From assembly GCF_031085295.1 (NCBI RefSeq), contig NZ_JAVFWO010000008.1, forward strand, positions 1-64,000: 64,000 bases of DNA, in the 5' to 3' direction. Both the position numbers and the translations under genes were made by a program. Below, piece by piece: positions 43,222-52,407 of this stretch. How positions within the stretch are numbered: the stretch's first letter is position 1; each line of letters begins with the position of its first letter. Below the pieces are notes generated by a model. That model saw only the letters and a list, made by a program, of their open reading frames with translations. It was not told the DNA's origin and ran no database searches. Origin of the DNA: Microbacterium psychrotolerans (GTDB taxonomy: Bacteria; Actinomycetota; Actinomycetes; Actinomycetales; Microbacteriaceae).

Positions 43222-44862
43222 ATGGCTGACGGCCCCCTCATCGTCCAGAGCGACCGCACGGTTCTCCTCGAGGTCGCGCACCCCGATGCCGAGAGCGCGC
43301 GGCACGAACTCGCGATCTTCGCCGAGCTCGAACGCGCCCCCGAGCACATCCACACCTACCGCATCACGCGGCTCGGGCTCTGGAACGCGCGCGCCGCCGG
43401 CCACGACGCCGGGGACATGCTCGCGACGCTCGATCGCTGGTCGCGCTTCCCTGTCCCGCCGTCGGTGTCGATCGACATCTCCGAGACCGTGGGCCGCTAC
43501 GGCCGCCTCGTCATCGAGCGCAACGAGGACGGCGAGTTGATCCTCCGGTCGACGGATGCCGCGGTCTTGGCCGAGGTGTCCAAGAACAAGCGCATCCAGC
43601 CACTGCTGATCGGCCGCCCGTCCTCCGACGCCTTCGTCATCGACGCCTGGGCGCGCGGCCACATCAAGCAGGAGCTGCTGAAGATCGGCTGGCCTGCCGA
43701 GGACCTCGCGGGCTACACGCCGGGCACGCCCCACCCGATCGACCTCGCTGAGGACGGCTGGCACCTGCGGCCGTACCAGCGGCAGGCCGTCGACATCTTC
43801 ACGCAGGGCGGGTCGGGCGTCGTCGTGCTGCCCTGCGGCGCCGGCAAGACCCTCGTCGGGGCCGCGGCGATGGCCGACACCAAGACCACGACGCTCATCC
43901 TCGTGACGAACACCGTCAGCGCCCGGCAGTGGCGCGACGAGCTGCTCAAGCGCACGTCGCTCACCGCCGAGGAGATCGGCGAGTACTCCGGTCAGGCCAA
44001 GGAGATCAAGCCGGTCACGATCGCGACGTATCAGATCCTCACCGCCAAGCGGAAGGGACAGTACGCCCACCTCGCCCTGCTCGACGCCCTCGACTGGGGT
44101 CTCATCGTGTACGACGAGGTGCACCTGCTGCCCGCGCCCGTCTTCAAGCTCACCGCCGACCTGCAGGCACGGCGGAGGCTCGGGCTCACCGCGACGCTCG
44201 TGCGCGAGGACGGCCGCGAGGGCGACGTGTTCAGCCTCATCGGCCCCAAGCGGTTCGACGCGCCCTGGAAGGAGATCGAGGCCCAGGGCTTCATCTCGCC
44301 CGCCGTCTGCTACGAGGTGCGGGTCGACCTGCCCGCGGGCGACCGGCTCGAGTACGCCGCGGCCGCCGATGACGAGCGTTACCGGCTCGCTGCGACGGCG
44401 CCCGCCAAGATCGGCGTGGTCCGCGACCTGGTGGCACGCCACGAGGGCGAGCGCATCCTCATCATCGGTCAGTACCTCGACCAGATCGACGTGCTCGCCG
44501 AGGCTCTGAACGCCCCCAAGATCACGGGCCAGACCCCGATCGATGAGCGGGAGCAGCTGTACCAGGCGTTCCGTGTCGGCGAGATCTCGGTGCTGGTGGT
44601 GTCGAAGGTCGCGAACTTCTCGATCGACCTTCCCGAAGCATCCGTCGCCATTCAGGTCTCGGGGTCATTCGGCTCTCGCCAGGAGGAGGCGCAGCGGCTC
44701 GGACGCCTGCTGCGGCCCAAGCAGTCGAACCACACGGCGAGCTTCTACACGCTGATCGCCCGCGACACCGTCGACCAGGACTTCGCGCAGAACCGGCAGC
44801 GGTTCCTCGCGGAGCAGGGCTACGCCTACACGATCCTCGACGCGCACTCGCTGGCGGCTTGA
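43222..44862 (+). CDS. XPB-type DNA repair helicase
   Basis: 546 residues, superfamily 2. The N-terminal damage-recognition part is followed by the Q/Ia region (LRPYQRQAVDIF), Walker A PCGAGKT (Lys209), motif II DEVH (298-301), motif III GLTATLVREDGREGD (containing the RED element), and motifs V/VI VSKVANFSIDLPEA and GSRQEEAQRLGRLLRPK (arginine finger). Length matches bacterial XPB proteins, for which 3'-5' helicase activity is known in Mycobacterium. Likely a DNA repair or transcription-repair helicase working with the gene upstream. Confidence 0.93.
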   Translation: MADGPLIVQSDRTVLLEVAHPDAESARHELAIFAELERAPEHIHTYRITRLGLWNARAAGHDAGDMLATLDRWSRFPVPPSVSIDISETVGRYGRLVIERNEDGELILRSTDAAVLAEVSKNKRIQPLLIGRPSSDAFVIDAWARGHIKQELLKIGWPAEDLAGYTPGTPHPIDLAEDGWHLRPYQRQAVDIFTQGGSGVVVLPCGAGKTLVGAAAMADTKTTTLILVTNTVSARQWRDELLKRTSLTAEEIGEYSGQAKEIKPVTIATYQILTAKRKGQYAHLALLDALDWGLIVYDEVHLLPAPVFKLTADLQARRRLGLTATLVREDGREGDVFSLIGPKRFDAPWKEIEAQGFISPAVCYEVRVDLPAGDRLEYAAAADDERYRLAATAPAKIGVVRDLVARHEGERILIIGQYLDQIDVLAEALNAPKITGQTPIDEREQLYQAFRVGEISVLVVSKVANFSIDLPEASVAIQVSGSFGSRQEEAQRLGRLLRPKQSNHTASFYTLIARDTVDQDFAQNRQRFLAEQGYAYTILDAHSLAA

Positions 44863-44872
44863 CACCGCGACC

Positions 44873-44911
44873 GAGAAGGCCCGGCGCTGCGCTGCAGCCC
44901 CGGGCCTTCTC
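44873..44911. terminator. Bidirectional hairpin between helicase and nucleotidase genes
   Basis: Perfect 12-bp arms GAGAAGGCCCGG/CCGGGCCTTCTC separated by 15 bases that can form a further small stem. Confidence 0.75.
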
Positions 44912-44922
44912 CGTCTCTTGAC

Positions 44923-46782
44923 CTACTGCTTGATGATGCGGTCGAGCGCCACCGGCGCGTACGGGCTGTGCGCCGTGAGGTACGCCGCGAACGCGTCGAT
45001 GTCGAGGCCGCCGTAGTACACGTTTCCGGCAGCCAGGAATGTCGGGAAGCCGTCACCGCCGCCCGCCAGGAAGTTGTTCGTCACGACGCGATAGACGGTC
45101 GTGTCGACCAACGGCTGCCCGTTGAGGGTGACCTGCCCGAGCGTGGTGCCCGAATAGGTGTACGCGAACCCGGCGCTGACCTGCAGCACCTTCGGCTGAG
45201 CCGCATTGACGCCCGTCCACTGCTGTACCAGCAGCTCCTTGATCTGGGCGCCGGTGAGGTCCAGCGACACGAGGTAGTTGTTGAACGGCTGCACGTTGAA
45301 CGCCTCCTCGTAGGTGACGTCGCCGGGATCCTCGCCCCACGCCGACGCACTGTACGTGAGATCGGTGCGGATGCCGCCGGGGTTCATCAGCGCGATGACC
45401 GGTGCCGCGTACGGTCCGATCACACTCGGATCGGCGAGCTGCGCATCGGCGATCAGGTCGCCCAGCGCCGTCTCGCCGCCGGCGTTGGGCGCCCGCGTGA
45501 TGTCGGCCGAGATCTGTCCGATGACCTCGCTCGCGATCGGTGCGACCAGTGTCTTGTACTTGGCGATCAGCTGCGTCTCGACGGGGTCCCTGTCCACGTT
45601 GCGGGTCACGAGCAGGTTCTCGCTCTGCACCGAGGTCCGCACGATGTCCTGCGTGCGGCGGTCGTACGTGAGCGTCGTGTCGGTGAAGAGGCGGCCGAAC
45701 GACGACGCCGACGTGACCATGCGGTCGTTGCCGGCCGGGTCCTTGATGCTGCAGATGTACGGCTGGTGCGTGTGGCCGGACACGACCATGTCGATGGCCG
45801 GGTCGAGGCCCTTCGCGATCGGGATGACGGGGCTCATCGGGTCGAGCTCGGCGCCGTTGCCGCACGCCGCGTCATAAGACGGATTCACCTGGTACGGCTT
45901 GTTGTCGGGCCCGTACCACGTCTCCTGACCGGGCGTCCCGCCCTGGTGGAGCAGCACGACGATGGCGTTCACGCCCTGCGCCTTGAGCACCGGCACGAGC
46001 GCGTTCGCCGTGGCGACCTCGTCCCTGAACTCGAGGCCGGCGACCCCGGAAGCGGTGACGATGTCGGGGGTCTCCTTCAGCGTCATGCCGATGAAGCCGA
46101 TCTTGGCGCCCTTGATGTTCTCGATCGAGTAGGCGGGCAGGATCGTCTCGTTCGTGCCCTCGTAGACCACATTGGCCGCGAGGTAGTCGAAATCCGCACC
46201 GTCGAATGTGCCGTCGGGGCACGAGTTCTGGTTGTTCGCCCCGTCGCCGTCGTCGATGCAGCCGCCGTCGGCCATTCGCTGGAGCTCGACGTAGCCTTCG
46301 TCGAACTCGTGGTTGCCGACCGCGGAGACGTCGAGGTGGAGCGCGTTGAGCGCCTCGATCGTCGGCTCGTCATGGAACGCGCCCGACAGCAGCGGCGATG
46401 CGCCGATGAGATCGCCGGCGGCGACAGTCAGCGAGTACGGGTGCCCTTCGCGAGCCTGCGCGAGGTGGGTCGCGAGGTATTCGACGCCGCCGACACCGGG
46501 AGGCGTCAGCGTGTCTGTGGTCACATCCACCGGCTTGGCCGCACCTGCGGGAAGCGCGTGATCCAGCACGAGACGGCCGCTGGACCCCGTCGGCGGTTCG
46601 AGATTGCCGTGGAAGTCGTTGAAGGACAGCAGCTGGATGTCGATCGTCGGGCCGTTCGGCGTGTTCTTGTCGCCCGGCGCGGCCGTGGCCGCTCCGGGAC
46701 CGGCCAGTGCGAGCGCCACGGCAGTCGCGGCGATGACCGCTCCTCCTGCCAGGCGCGAGATGGATGTCGTGCGCGTGTGCAC
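44923..46782 (-). CDS. Secreted bifunctional metallophosphatase / 5'-nucleotidase
   Basis: 619 residues with a Sec signal peptide (ISRLAGGAVIAATAVALALAGPGAATAAP). The metallophosphatase core shows LLSFNDFHGNLEP, TVAAGDLIGASP, AVGNHEFDEG and VSGHTHQPY (metal ligands); the C-terminal nucleotide-binding domain has ALMNPGGIRTDL and TNNFLAGGGDGFPTF. It should dephosphorylate extracellular nucleotides to recover phosphate and nucleosides. No sortase or membrane anchor is visible, so it is probably released. GTG at 46782 follows GGGGAGGG; the open frame goes to 46812 without a better site. Confidence 0.92.
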   Translation of the reverse strand: MHTRTTSISRLAGGAVIAATAVALALAGPGAATAAPGDKNTPNGPTIDIQLLSFNDFHGNLEPPTGSSGRLVLDHALPAGAAKPVDVTTDTLTPPGVGGVEYLATHLAQAREGHPYSLTVAAGDLIGASPLLSGAFHDEPTIEALNALHLDVSAVGNHEFDEGYVELQRMADGGCIDDGDGANNQNSCPDGTFDGADFDYLAANVVYEGTNETILPAYSIENIKGAKIGFIGMTLKETPDIVTASGVAGLEFRDEVATANALVPVLKAQGVNAIVVLLHQGGTPGQETWYGPDNKPYQVNPSYDAACGNGAELDPMSPVIPIAKGLDPAIDMVVSGHTHQPYICSIKDPAGNDRMVTSASSFGRLFTDTTLTYDRRTQDIVRTSVQSENLLVTRNVDRDPVETQLIAKYKTLVAPIASEVIGQISADITRAPNAGGETALGDLIADAQLADPSVIGPYAAPVIALMNPGGIRTDLTYSASAWGEDPGDVTYEEAFNVQPFNNYLVSLDLTGAQIKELLVQQWTGVNAAQPKVLQVSAGFAYTYSGTTLGQVTLNGQPLVDTTVYRVVTNNFLAGGGDGFPTFLAAGNVYYGGLDIDAFAAYLTAHSPYAPVALDRIIKQ

Positions 46783-46947
46783 AGGGCCCTCCCCTTCTCT
46801 GGCGGACGCCATAGCCCGCCGCGTGCACGCGTCCTCGTGGGCGCGATCACGATGAACCTAATGCAGAGCACGCAGGTGCGACAGGGGCGGTGGTGCACCT
46901 GTTATCGGAGACATCGCCGCGAGGTGGCCGATGTCGCACGAGGCGAG

Positions 46948-46953
46948 TAGACC
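46948..46953 (+). promoter_or_regulatory. -10 element of VOC gene, leaderless type
   Basis: TAGACC six bases before the ATG at 46960. Confidence 0.5.
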
Positions 46954-46959
46954 TGGCAC

Positions 46960-47340
46960 ATGCCAGAGAACAATCGCATCGATCTCGTCGAGCTCCCCGT
47001 CCCCGACCCTGCCGCCCTTCGCGCGACGCGCTCGTTCTATGAGGCGGTGTTCGGCTGGGGCTTCACCGCCTATGGCGACGGCTACGCCGACACGACTTCC
47101 GGCGGCGTCACGTTCGGCCTCAACGGGTCGGCCGACGCGACGCAGCAGGCTGCTCCGCTGACGGTGCTGTTCGCCGACGATCTGGAGGCGGCACGCACAC
47201 GGGTCCTGGAATCGGGCGGCACGATCCGCCACGACATCTACGCGTTCCCGGGCGGGCGCCGCTTCCATTTCGTGGATCCTGCGGGGAACGAGCTGGCGGT
47301 GTGGTCGCACGATCCCGATGCCCCGCCCGCGCAGCAGTAG
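46960..47340 (+). CDS. VOC family protein
   Basis: 126 residues with the glyoxalase/VOC pattern: RIDLVELPVPDPAALRATRSFYEAVFGWGF, a central DLEAARTRVLESGG, and FHFVDPAGNELAVWSHD at the end (segments as recognised). Single-domain, probably a dimer. No function assignable. Confidence 0.82.
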   Translation: MPENNRIDLVELPVPDPAALRATRSFYEAVFGWGFTAYGDGYADTTSGGVTFGLNGSADATQQAAPLTVLFADDLEAARTRVLESGGTIRHDIYAFPGGRRFHFVDPAGNELAVWSHDPDAPPAQQ

Positions 47341-47350
47341 CGCGCGGGGG

Positions 47351-48223
47351 TCACGTCAGGAGGAACGCCGCGACGCGTCGGGTCACCTCGCCGGGATTGT
47401 CGTCCACGAGGAAGTGCGCGCCGCCGGGAACGAACTCGACCGTCGTGTGCGGCGCGTCGTCCGTACTCACCGTGAGCGCGTCCTTGGGCAGCAGCGCATC
47501 GTCGGCGCCGAAGAGAACCAGCGTCGGAGTACGGAGCACCCTGCCGTGATAGGAACCCCTCACGATTTTCATGAATGCCGGCAGGATGAGCCCACGGTAG
47601 AGCTTGGAGGCCGCTCTCGCGCGCGCGGGGTCGCGCAGCGCTTCCACGTAGGCATCGACATCCGACTCGGCCATGGGCCGATGCTCGAATCCGTGGATCA
47701 GCCAGCGAGCGAGACGCTGGCGTCCGCGCGACAGAAGTCGAGGCCCGAGTCCTGGTGTGGCGATCACCCACTGGAACCACAGGTGCGGCATCGCCCTCAT
47801 CATTCCCACCATGAGGGCGGGCGTCATCCGGAGATACGGTGCCGGCACGGCGACCGCGACATAGCGTCGGATCCGATCGGGGTGCTCGAGGCACAGATCG
47901 AAGCCGACCAGCGCTCCCCAGTCGTGCGCTACGAGGTCTACCCGGTCGATTCCCAGCTCATCGAGCAGCGCGACCACGTCGCCCACCACCGTCGGCGCGT
48001 CGTACCCGTCCCGCGGCGCGTCCGTGTCCCCGGCACCGCGCAGATCCGGGGCGATGAGGTGGGCGCGGTCCGCCAGGGCCGTCATGACCGGCGCCCACTC
48101 TCGCGAGCTCTGGGGAAATCCGTGCAGGAAGAGCACGGGCTCGCCCACGCCCGCTTCGGTCACATGCATCCGCAATCCGTTCGCGGTGACCGTCCGCGAG
48201 CGGATACCGGCGATCTCGGTCAT
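47351..48223 (-). CDS. Alpha/beta hydrolase, epoxide-hydrolase-like
   Basis: 290 residues. HGFPQSSREW (oxyanion region, 34-43), nucleophile AHDWGALVG with Asp101 rather than Ser, the acidic residue in LVLFGADDALLP, and His in GGAHFL match epoxide hydrolases / haloalkane dehalogenases. The Asp nucleophile and HGFP motif favour epoxide hydrolase. It is divergent from a TetR gene, with a palindrome over its -35; TATCGT lies seven bases before the ATG, so the mRNA is probably leaderless. Confidence 0.87.
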   Translation of the reverse strand: MTEIAGIRSRTVTANGLRMHVTEAGVGEPVLFLHGFPQSSREWAPVMTALADRAHLIAPDLRGAGDTDAPRDGYDAPTVVGDVVALLDELGIDRVDLVAHDWGALVGFDLCLEHPDRIRRYVAVAVPAPYLRMTPALMVGMMRAMPHLWFQWVIATPGLGPRLLSRGRQRLARWLIHGFEHRPMAESDVDAYVEALRDPARARAASKLYRGLILPAFMKIVRGSYHGRVLRTPTLVLFGADDALLPKDALTVSTDDAPHTTVEFVPGGAHFLVDDNPGEVTRRVAAFLLT

Positions 48224-48230
48224 GGTGCAG

Positions 48231-48260
48231 ACGATACTACGACTATAGTGACTTGTCACT
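48231..48260. promoter_or_regulatory. Divergent promoter and TetR operator
   Basis: AGTGAC-TT-GTCACT (48247-48260) is a perfect inverted repeat. On the minus strand GTGACA (48259-48254), 17 bases, then TATCGT (48236-48231) forms the hydrolase promoter; TATAGT at 48244-48249 is a plausible plus-strand -10 for tetR. The operator therefore covers promoter elements of both genes. Confidence 0.72.
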
Positions 48261-48293
48261 GCATCCGCAGTGAGCACAGAGGAGGCCCGATCG

Positions 48294-48845
48294 ATGAGCA
48301 CCACCCGCGAACGCGCGCTGGACGCCGCCGTCGAACTCGTCGGAACGCAGGGGATCCGCGCGCTCACCCACGCGCGGGTCGACGCGCACGCCGGACTCCC
48401 CCGCGGTTCGACATCGAACCACTTCCGCACGCGCGCCGCACTCGTCTCCGGTGTCTCCGAATGGATCGCCGCGCAGGAGACGCGCGACCTGGGCGCCGCC
48501 CTCGGCCGGCCGTTCGACGATCTCGACGGCTTCATCGACATGTTCACCGCCGGCATCGAGCTCCTCACGGGCCCCCACGCGGTGCGCACGCGGGCGCGGT
48601 ACGCGCTGTTCCTCGAATCGGCCTCCGATCCGGCGCTCCTCGCGCCGTTGCGCGTCCAGCGGGAGGGCATCGCCGCCTGGACCCGGGGTCTCCTGGTCGC
48701 CCTCGGGGCACCGCATCCGGACGCCGCACTCCATGCGTTCATGGCCTTCGGCGACGGCATCGTCCTCCACCGGCTCAGCGTCGACCCGCAGGTGCCGGTG
48801 CGCGCGAGCGTCGCCGTCGCCGTGCACGGCTGCCTGTCGGCGTGA
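48294..48845 (+). CDS. TetR-family transcriptional regulator
   Basis: 183 residues. RERALDAAVELVGTQGIRALTHARVDAHAGLPRGSTSNHFRTRAAL is a TetR DNA-binding domain of the type with HARVDAHAGLPRGSTSNHF (rather than YYHF) recognition end. ATG at 48294 follows GAGGAGG. It most likely represses itself and the divergent epoxide-hydrolase-like gene. Confidence 0.9.
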   Translation: MSTTRERALDAAVELVGTQGIRALTHARVDAHAGLPRGSTSNHFRTRAALVSGVSEWIAAQETRDLGAALGRPFDDLDGFIDMFTAGIELLTGPHAVRTRARYALFLESASDPALLAPLRVQREGIAAWTRGLLVALGAPHPDAALHAFMAFGDGIVLHRLSVDPQVPVRASVAVAVHGCLSA

Positions 48846-48863
48846 CACCGCAGACGCGGACTC

Positions 48864-49568
48864 TCAGCGCGAGTAGCGCAGGAAGACGAATCCGTCCTCG
48901 TCCGTCACGACACCCGCCAGGGAGAGCCGGCGATCGGACTCTGCGGCGCCCTGCGCGATGCGTCCCGCCTTCCCACCCACGAACCGGGGTGCCAGGGTGA
49001 GGCAGACCTCGTCGACCAGACCCGCCTCGAGCAGCGCGCCGAAGAGGTGCGGGCCGCCCTCGCACAGCACCTGGGTCCATCCTCGGCGGGCGAACGCGTC
49101 GAGCATCGCCGTGAGATCGAGCGCCTCCGCACCGCACCGGACCACCTCGGCAACGGCCTGGAAGAGATCGCCGCGGACGTCGGCGGCGGCATCCGTCGTC
49201 ATGATCAGGGGGCGCACCACCGCCTGGGAGAACACGGAATCTTCGGGTTGGAGATGCAGGCCACCGCTCACCACCGCCAGCGCCGGGTGATCGGAGAGGC
49301 CGTGCGCACGACGCCACTCGACGTGGTCGGCATCGACCTGCAGTCCGCCGTAGCCCTCGGCGCGCACAGTTCCGGCGCCTACCACCACGACATCGGCCAT
49401 CGCGCGCAGCACCTGCATGAGCGTGCGATCGGTGGCGCCGCCGAGGGCGCCGCTCTGCCCGCCGAGCGTGACGGCGCCGTCGGCGCTCGAGACGAAGTTC
49501 ATGCGCACCCGCGACTCGGTGCGGCCGGGCAGCTCATACGCGTCGAAGAGCTCGTGACGGGTCGGCAT
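48864..49568 (-). CDS. RibD C-terminal-type reductase (dihydrofolate reductase-like)
   Basis: 234 residues of the pyrimidine reductase / RibD_C family, fold-related to DHFR. NFVSSADGAVTLGGQSGALGGATDRTLMQVLRAMADVVVVGAGTVRAEGYG forms the nucleotide-binding core (given by segment), and QVLCEGGPHLFGALLEAGLVDEVCLTLAPRFVGG the C-terminal conserved part. No deaminase domain is attached and no riboflavin genes are adjacent. In M. tuberculosis a similar free-standing RibD-like protein can reduce dihydrofolate; here it follows folP2 with a TGATG overlap. Exact substrate unknown. Confidence 0.85.
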   Translation of the reverse strand: MPTRHELFDAYELPGRTESRVRMNFVSSADGAVTLGGQSGALGGATDRTLMQVLRAMADVVVVGAGTVRAEGYGGLQVDADHVEWRRAHGLSDHPALAVVSGGLHLQPEDSVFSQAVVRPLIMTTDAAADVRGDLFQAVAEVVRCGAEALDLTAMLDAFARRGWTQVLCEGGPHLFGALLEAGLVDEVCLTLAPRFVGGKAGRIAQGAAESDRRLSLAGVVTDEDGFVFLRYSR

Positions 49569-50476
49569 CAGGCGTTCCCCTCGGCGCGCGCGTTGTGCAG
49601 CTCGAGGACCGGCTCTCGCCAGCCGAGGATCGCCTCGACCATGCGCATCGCGTCGACCGTCTCGCGCACGTTGTGCGCCCGCACGATGCGAGCCCCGTGC
49701 AGCACGCAGAACACCGCGGCCGCGAGCGAGCCCGAGAGTCGCTCGCCGCGCGCACGGTCGAGGGTCTCGCCGACGAAGTCCTTGTTCGACAGGGCGACCA
49801 GGAGCGGCGCGCCGAGGCCCGCCAACTCACCGAGCCGGCGGGTCAGCTCGAGCGTCTGCCGCGTGCTCTTGTTCAGGTCGTGGCCCGGATCGAGCACGAT
49901 CCGCTCGTCGGGCACGCCCCGTTCGCGTGCGAGCTCGCGCCGGGTGGCCAGGAAGCCCGCGATGTCGCCGATCACGTCGTCGTACCGCGGTAGCGGATGC
50001 GGGGTCCGGGGCGCGGCGAGGCTGTGGGCGATGACGACGCCGGCGCCGCCCTCGGCGATGACGTCGGCCATCGCCGGATCGTGCAGGCCCGTCGTGTCGT
50101 TGATGATCGCGGCACCGGCCGCGATGGCCGCGCGTGCCACCTCGGGCTGGAACGTGTCGACGCTCACCCGCACGATCGGCGCCAACTCACGCACCACGGG
50201 CACGACGCGCGCGATCTCCTCCTCGACCGGCAGCGGGGGTCCGGGCGCGAACTTCACCCCGCCGACATCGACGATCTCCGCCCCCGCTTCGACGGCGGCG
50301 ACCCCGGCGGCCACCGCGGCGTCGAGGGCGAACGTTGCACCCCGGTCGTAGAAGGAGTCCGGCGTACGGTTCACGATCGCCATGACGGCGACGTGCTGCG
50401 AGAGGTCGAGAGCGCCGCCGGGAAGATCGAGCACTCCCGTGAACAGCGCGGAGGTCGAATGGGGAGCGAGGGTCAC
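49568..50476 (-). CDS. folP2: FolP2-type dihydropteroate synthase homologue
   Basis: 302 residues, TIM-barrel. It reads MAIVNRTPDSFYDRGATFALDAAV where true DHPS has MGILNVTPDSFSDGG, DVGGVKFAPG instead of D-GGESTRPG, and ALSNKDFVGETL instead of the SRKSF loop; RAHNV replaces RVHDV. These are the marks of the FolP2 group, whose mycobacterial member is reported not to make dihydropteroate. Probably binds a pterin or related ligand in another reaction. GTG start overlaps the upstream gene by four bases; downstream gene overlaps by one, so it is within a tightly coupled operon. Confidence 0.85.
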   Translation of the reverse strand: MTLAPHSTSALFTGVLDLPGGALDLSQHVAVMAIVNRTPDSFYDRGATFALDAAVAAGVAAVEAGAEIVDVGGVKFAPGPPLPVEEEIARVVPVVRELAPIVRVSVDTFQPEVARAAIAAGAAIINDTTGLHDPAMADVIAEGGAGVVIAHSLAAPRTPHPLPRYDDVIGDIAGFLATRRELARERGVPDERIVLDPGHDLNKSTRQTLELTRRLGELAGLGAPLLVALSNKDFVGETLDRARGERLSGSLAAAVFCVLHGARIVRAHNVRETVDAMRMVEAILGWREPVLELHNARAEGNA

Positions 50477-51711
50477 GGGAGAAGGCTATCCAGCGGCACG
50501 TCCGCATCCCGCAGGCGCTCCGCGTCGAGCCGCTCGCCCGATCGGATCAGCGCCTGCACGGTCTCGTTGACGTCCCAGACGTTGACGTTCATGCCCGCGA
50601 CCACACGACCCCTTCCGGTGGAATCAGGGGCGTCGACCCAGAACGCGATGAACCGGCGAGCCGCGAGGTCGCCGCGGACGACGAGCTCGGCATCCGTCAT
50701 GAGGGGCGCGTACCCCGAGAGCTCCATGCCGAGGTCGTACTGATCGGTGTAGAAGTACGGGATCTCGTCGAAGGATGCCGGCTTGCCGAGCATCGACCGC
50801 GCCGCGACCTTGCCGGCATTCAGCGCGTTGGCCCAGTGCTCGCTGCGCAGATGCCGCTGCAGCACCGGGTGGAACGGGTTGGCGACGTCCCCCGCCGCAT
50901 AGACGTCGGGTGCGCTGGTGCGCAGCGCCGCATCGGTGAGAACGCCGTTCAGGATGTCGAGGCCGGCCGACTCGGCTAGCGCGGTGTCGGGTGCGGCCCC
51001 GACGCCGACCAGCACCAGATCTGCCGGGAGCGTCTCACCGTCGACGACGACGCCTTCGGCGCGGTCGGATCCGACGATGCGTTCCACCGCGACCGACGTG
51101 CGGAGGTCGACGCCGTGTTCCAGGTGCAGATCCCGGAAGACCTCGCCCATCTCGGGGCCGAGCGCGGCCGCGAGAGGCACGTCGTCGCGCTCCAGGATCG
51201 CGACCTCGTTGCCGAAGCCGCGGGCGGTGGCGGCGACCTCCATGCCGATCCACCCCGCCCCGATGACCACGAGTCGCCGGCCGCCGTCGCGCAGCTGGGC
51301 GGCGAGCGCGTCGGAGTCGTCGAGGCGACGCAGCGTCACGACGCCGGGCAGCTCGTGGCCGGGGAGCGGGATCATGCGCGGCGTCGCGCCTGTCGCCAGC
51401 AGCACGGCGTCGTAGTCCAGCCGTGTCCCGTCCTCGAGCGCCGCGGTGTGGGCGACGGGGTCGAGCGCACTCGCGGCGGTGCCGATGATCAGTCGGATGC
51501 CGCGCTCGGCGTACCACTGCGCGGGATGGAGGATGACGGCATCCGTCCCCTCGCTCCCCGCGAGGTATCCCTTCGACAGCGGCGGTCGCTGGTAGGGCGG
51601 GTGCGGCTCTGCGGCCACGACGGTGATCTCGCCGTCGAAGCCCTCGTCGCGCAGTGCCTCGGCCGCCGTGCCGCCGGCAAGGCCCCCTCCGATGATCAGC
51701 ATGTGGCTCAT
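50473..51711 (-). CDS. FAD/NAD(P)-dependent ferredoxin reductase-type oxidoreductase
   Basis: 412 residues. Two Rossmann folds (LIIGGGLAGGTAAEAL and LVVIGAGWIGMEVAATA), ATGATPR, and VYAAGDVANPFHPV, with the C-terminal domain DEIPYFYTDQYDLGMELSGYAPL typical of putidaredoxin/rubredoxin reductases. It passes electrons from NAD(P)H to a small redox protein, but no ferredoxin is next to it. GAGGAG lies upstream of the ATG at 51711. Within the folE-to-RibD-like operon. Confidence 0.9.
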   Translation of the reverse strand: MSHMLIIGGGLAGGTAAEALRDEGFDGEITVVAAEPHPPYQRPPLSKGYLAGSEGTDAVILHPAQWYAERGIRLIIGTAASALDPVAHTAALEDGTRLDYDAVLLATGATPRMIPLPGHELPGVVTLRRLDDSDALAAQLRDGGRRLVVIGAGWIGMEVAATARGFGNEVAILERDDVPLAAALGPEMGEVFRDLHLEHGVDLRTSVAVERIVGSDRAEGVVVDGETLPADLVLVGVGAAPDTALAESAGLDILNGVLTDAALRTSAPDVYAAGDVANPFHPVLQRHLRSEHWANALNAGKVAARSMLGKPASFDEIPYFYTDQYDLGMELSGYAPLMTDAELVVRGDLAARRFIAFWVDAPDSTGRGRVVAGMNVNVWDVNETVQALIRSGERLDAERLRDADVPLDSLLP

Positions 51712-51739
51712 CACGACTCCTCTCGTCGACATCGGGGCG

Positions 51740-52342
51740 TCAGCTGGTGCGCGCCCCGATGAGTCGAGCCTGCAGGGCGTCGTCGTGGGCGAGTTCGCCG
51801 CGGAACGCCGTGGTCACGGTCGTCGCGGTGGCGGTGCGGACGCCGCGCGCGGACATGCACAGGTGCTCCGCCTCCACGACGACCCCGACGCCGCGCGGCG
51901 TCAGCGCCGTCTCGAGAGTGCGGGCGATCTGCATGGTCATAGCCTCCTGCACCTGGAGCCCGCGCGCATGGTGCAGGGCGACGCGGGCGAGCTTCGAGAG
52001 CCCGACCAGCCGGTCCCCCGGCAGATAGCCGATCGTTGCCGTGCCGCGGAACGGCAGGAGGTGGTGACGGCACAGCGAGACGAACGGGACGCCGCGCACC
52101 ACGACGGCCTCGTCGTAGCCGTCGTCGTTCGGGAAGGTCGTCATCTCGAACGGCTCGGGCGACAGCATCTCGATGAGGGCGTCGGCGACCCGGCGCGGCG
52201 TCTCGACGAGGTCACCCGCGTCGGGATCGTGCCCCAGCGCCAGGAGCAGGTCCGCGACGGCCGTCATCGCGGCGTCGCGATCGACCCGCGCATCGTCGGT
52301 CAGGGCGTGCAGCGGCGTCGCGTAAACCGGGGTCGACATCAT
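51740..52342 (-). CDS. folE: GTP cyclohydrolase I
   Basis: 200 residues. GTP to dihydroneopterin triphosphate, first step of pterin/folate synthesis. Zinc ligands are Cys91 and His94 (SLCRHHLLPF) and Cys162 (EAEHLCMSARGV); LVETPRRVADAL and LQVQEAMTMQIARTLE are conserved. AAGGAG lies five bases before the ATG at 52342. It starts a minus-strand operon with an oxidoreductase, FolP2 and a RibD-like reductase, and lacks folB, folK and other canonical folate genes here, so it may be a second copy devoted to another product. Confidence 0.93.
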   Translation of the reverse strand: MMSTPVYATPLHALTDDARVDRDAAMTAVADLLLALGHDPDAGDLVETPRRVADALIEMLSPEPFEMTTFPNDDGYDEAVVVRGVPFVSLCRHHLLPFRGTATIGYLPGDRLVGLSKLARVALHHARGLQVQEAMTMQIARTLETALTPRGVGVVVEAEHLCMSARGVRTATATTVTTAFRGELAHDDALQARLIGARTS

Positions 52343-52407
52343 CGCCACTCCTTGGTGTGAGCACGAGAGGCTCGCCTGGCCTCGACGCTAGGACCTGCGC
52401 ATTCTTT

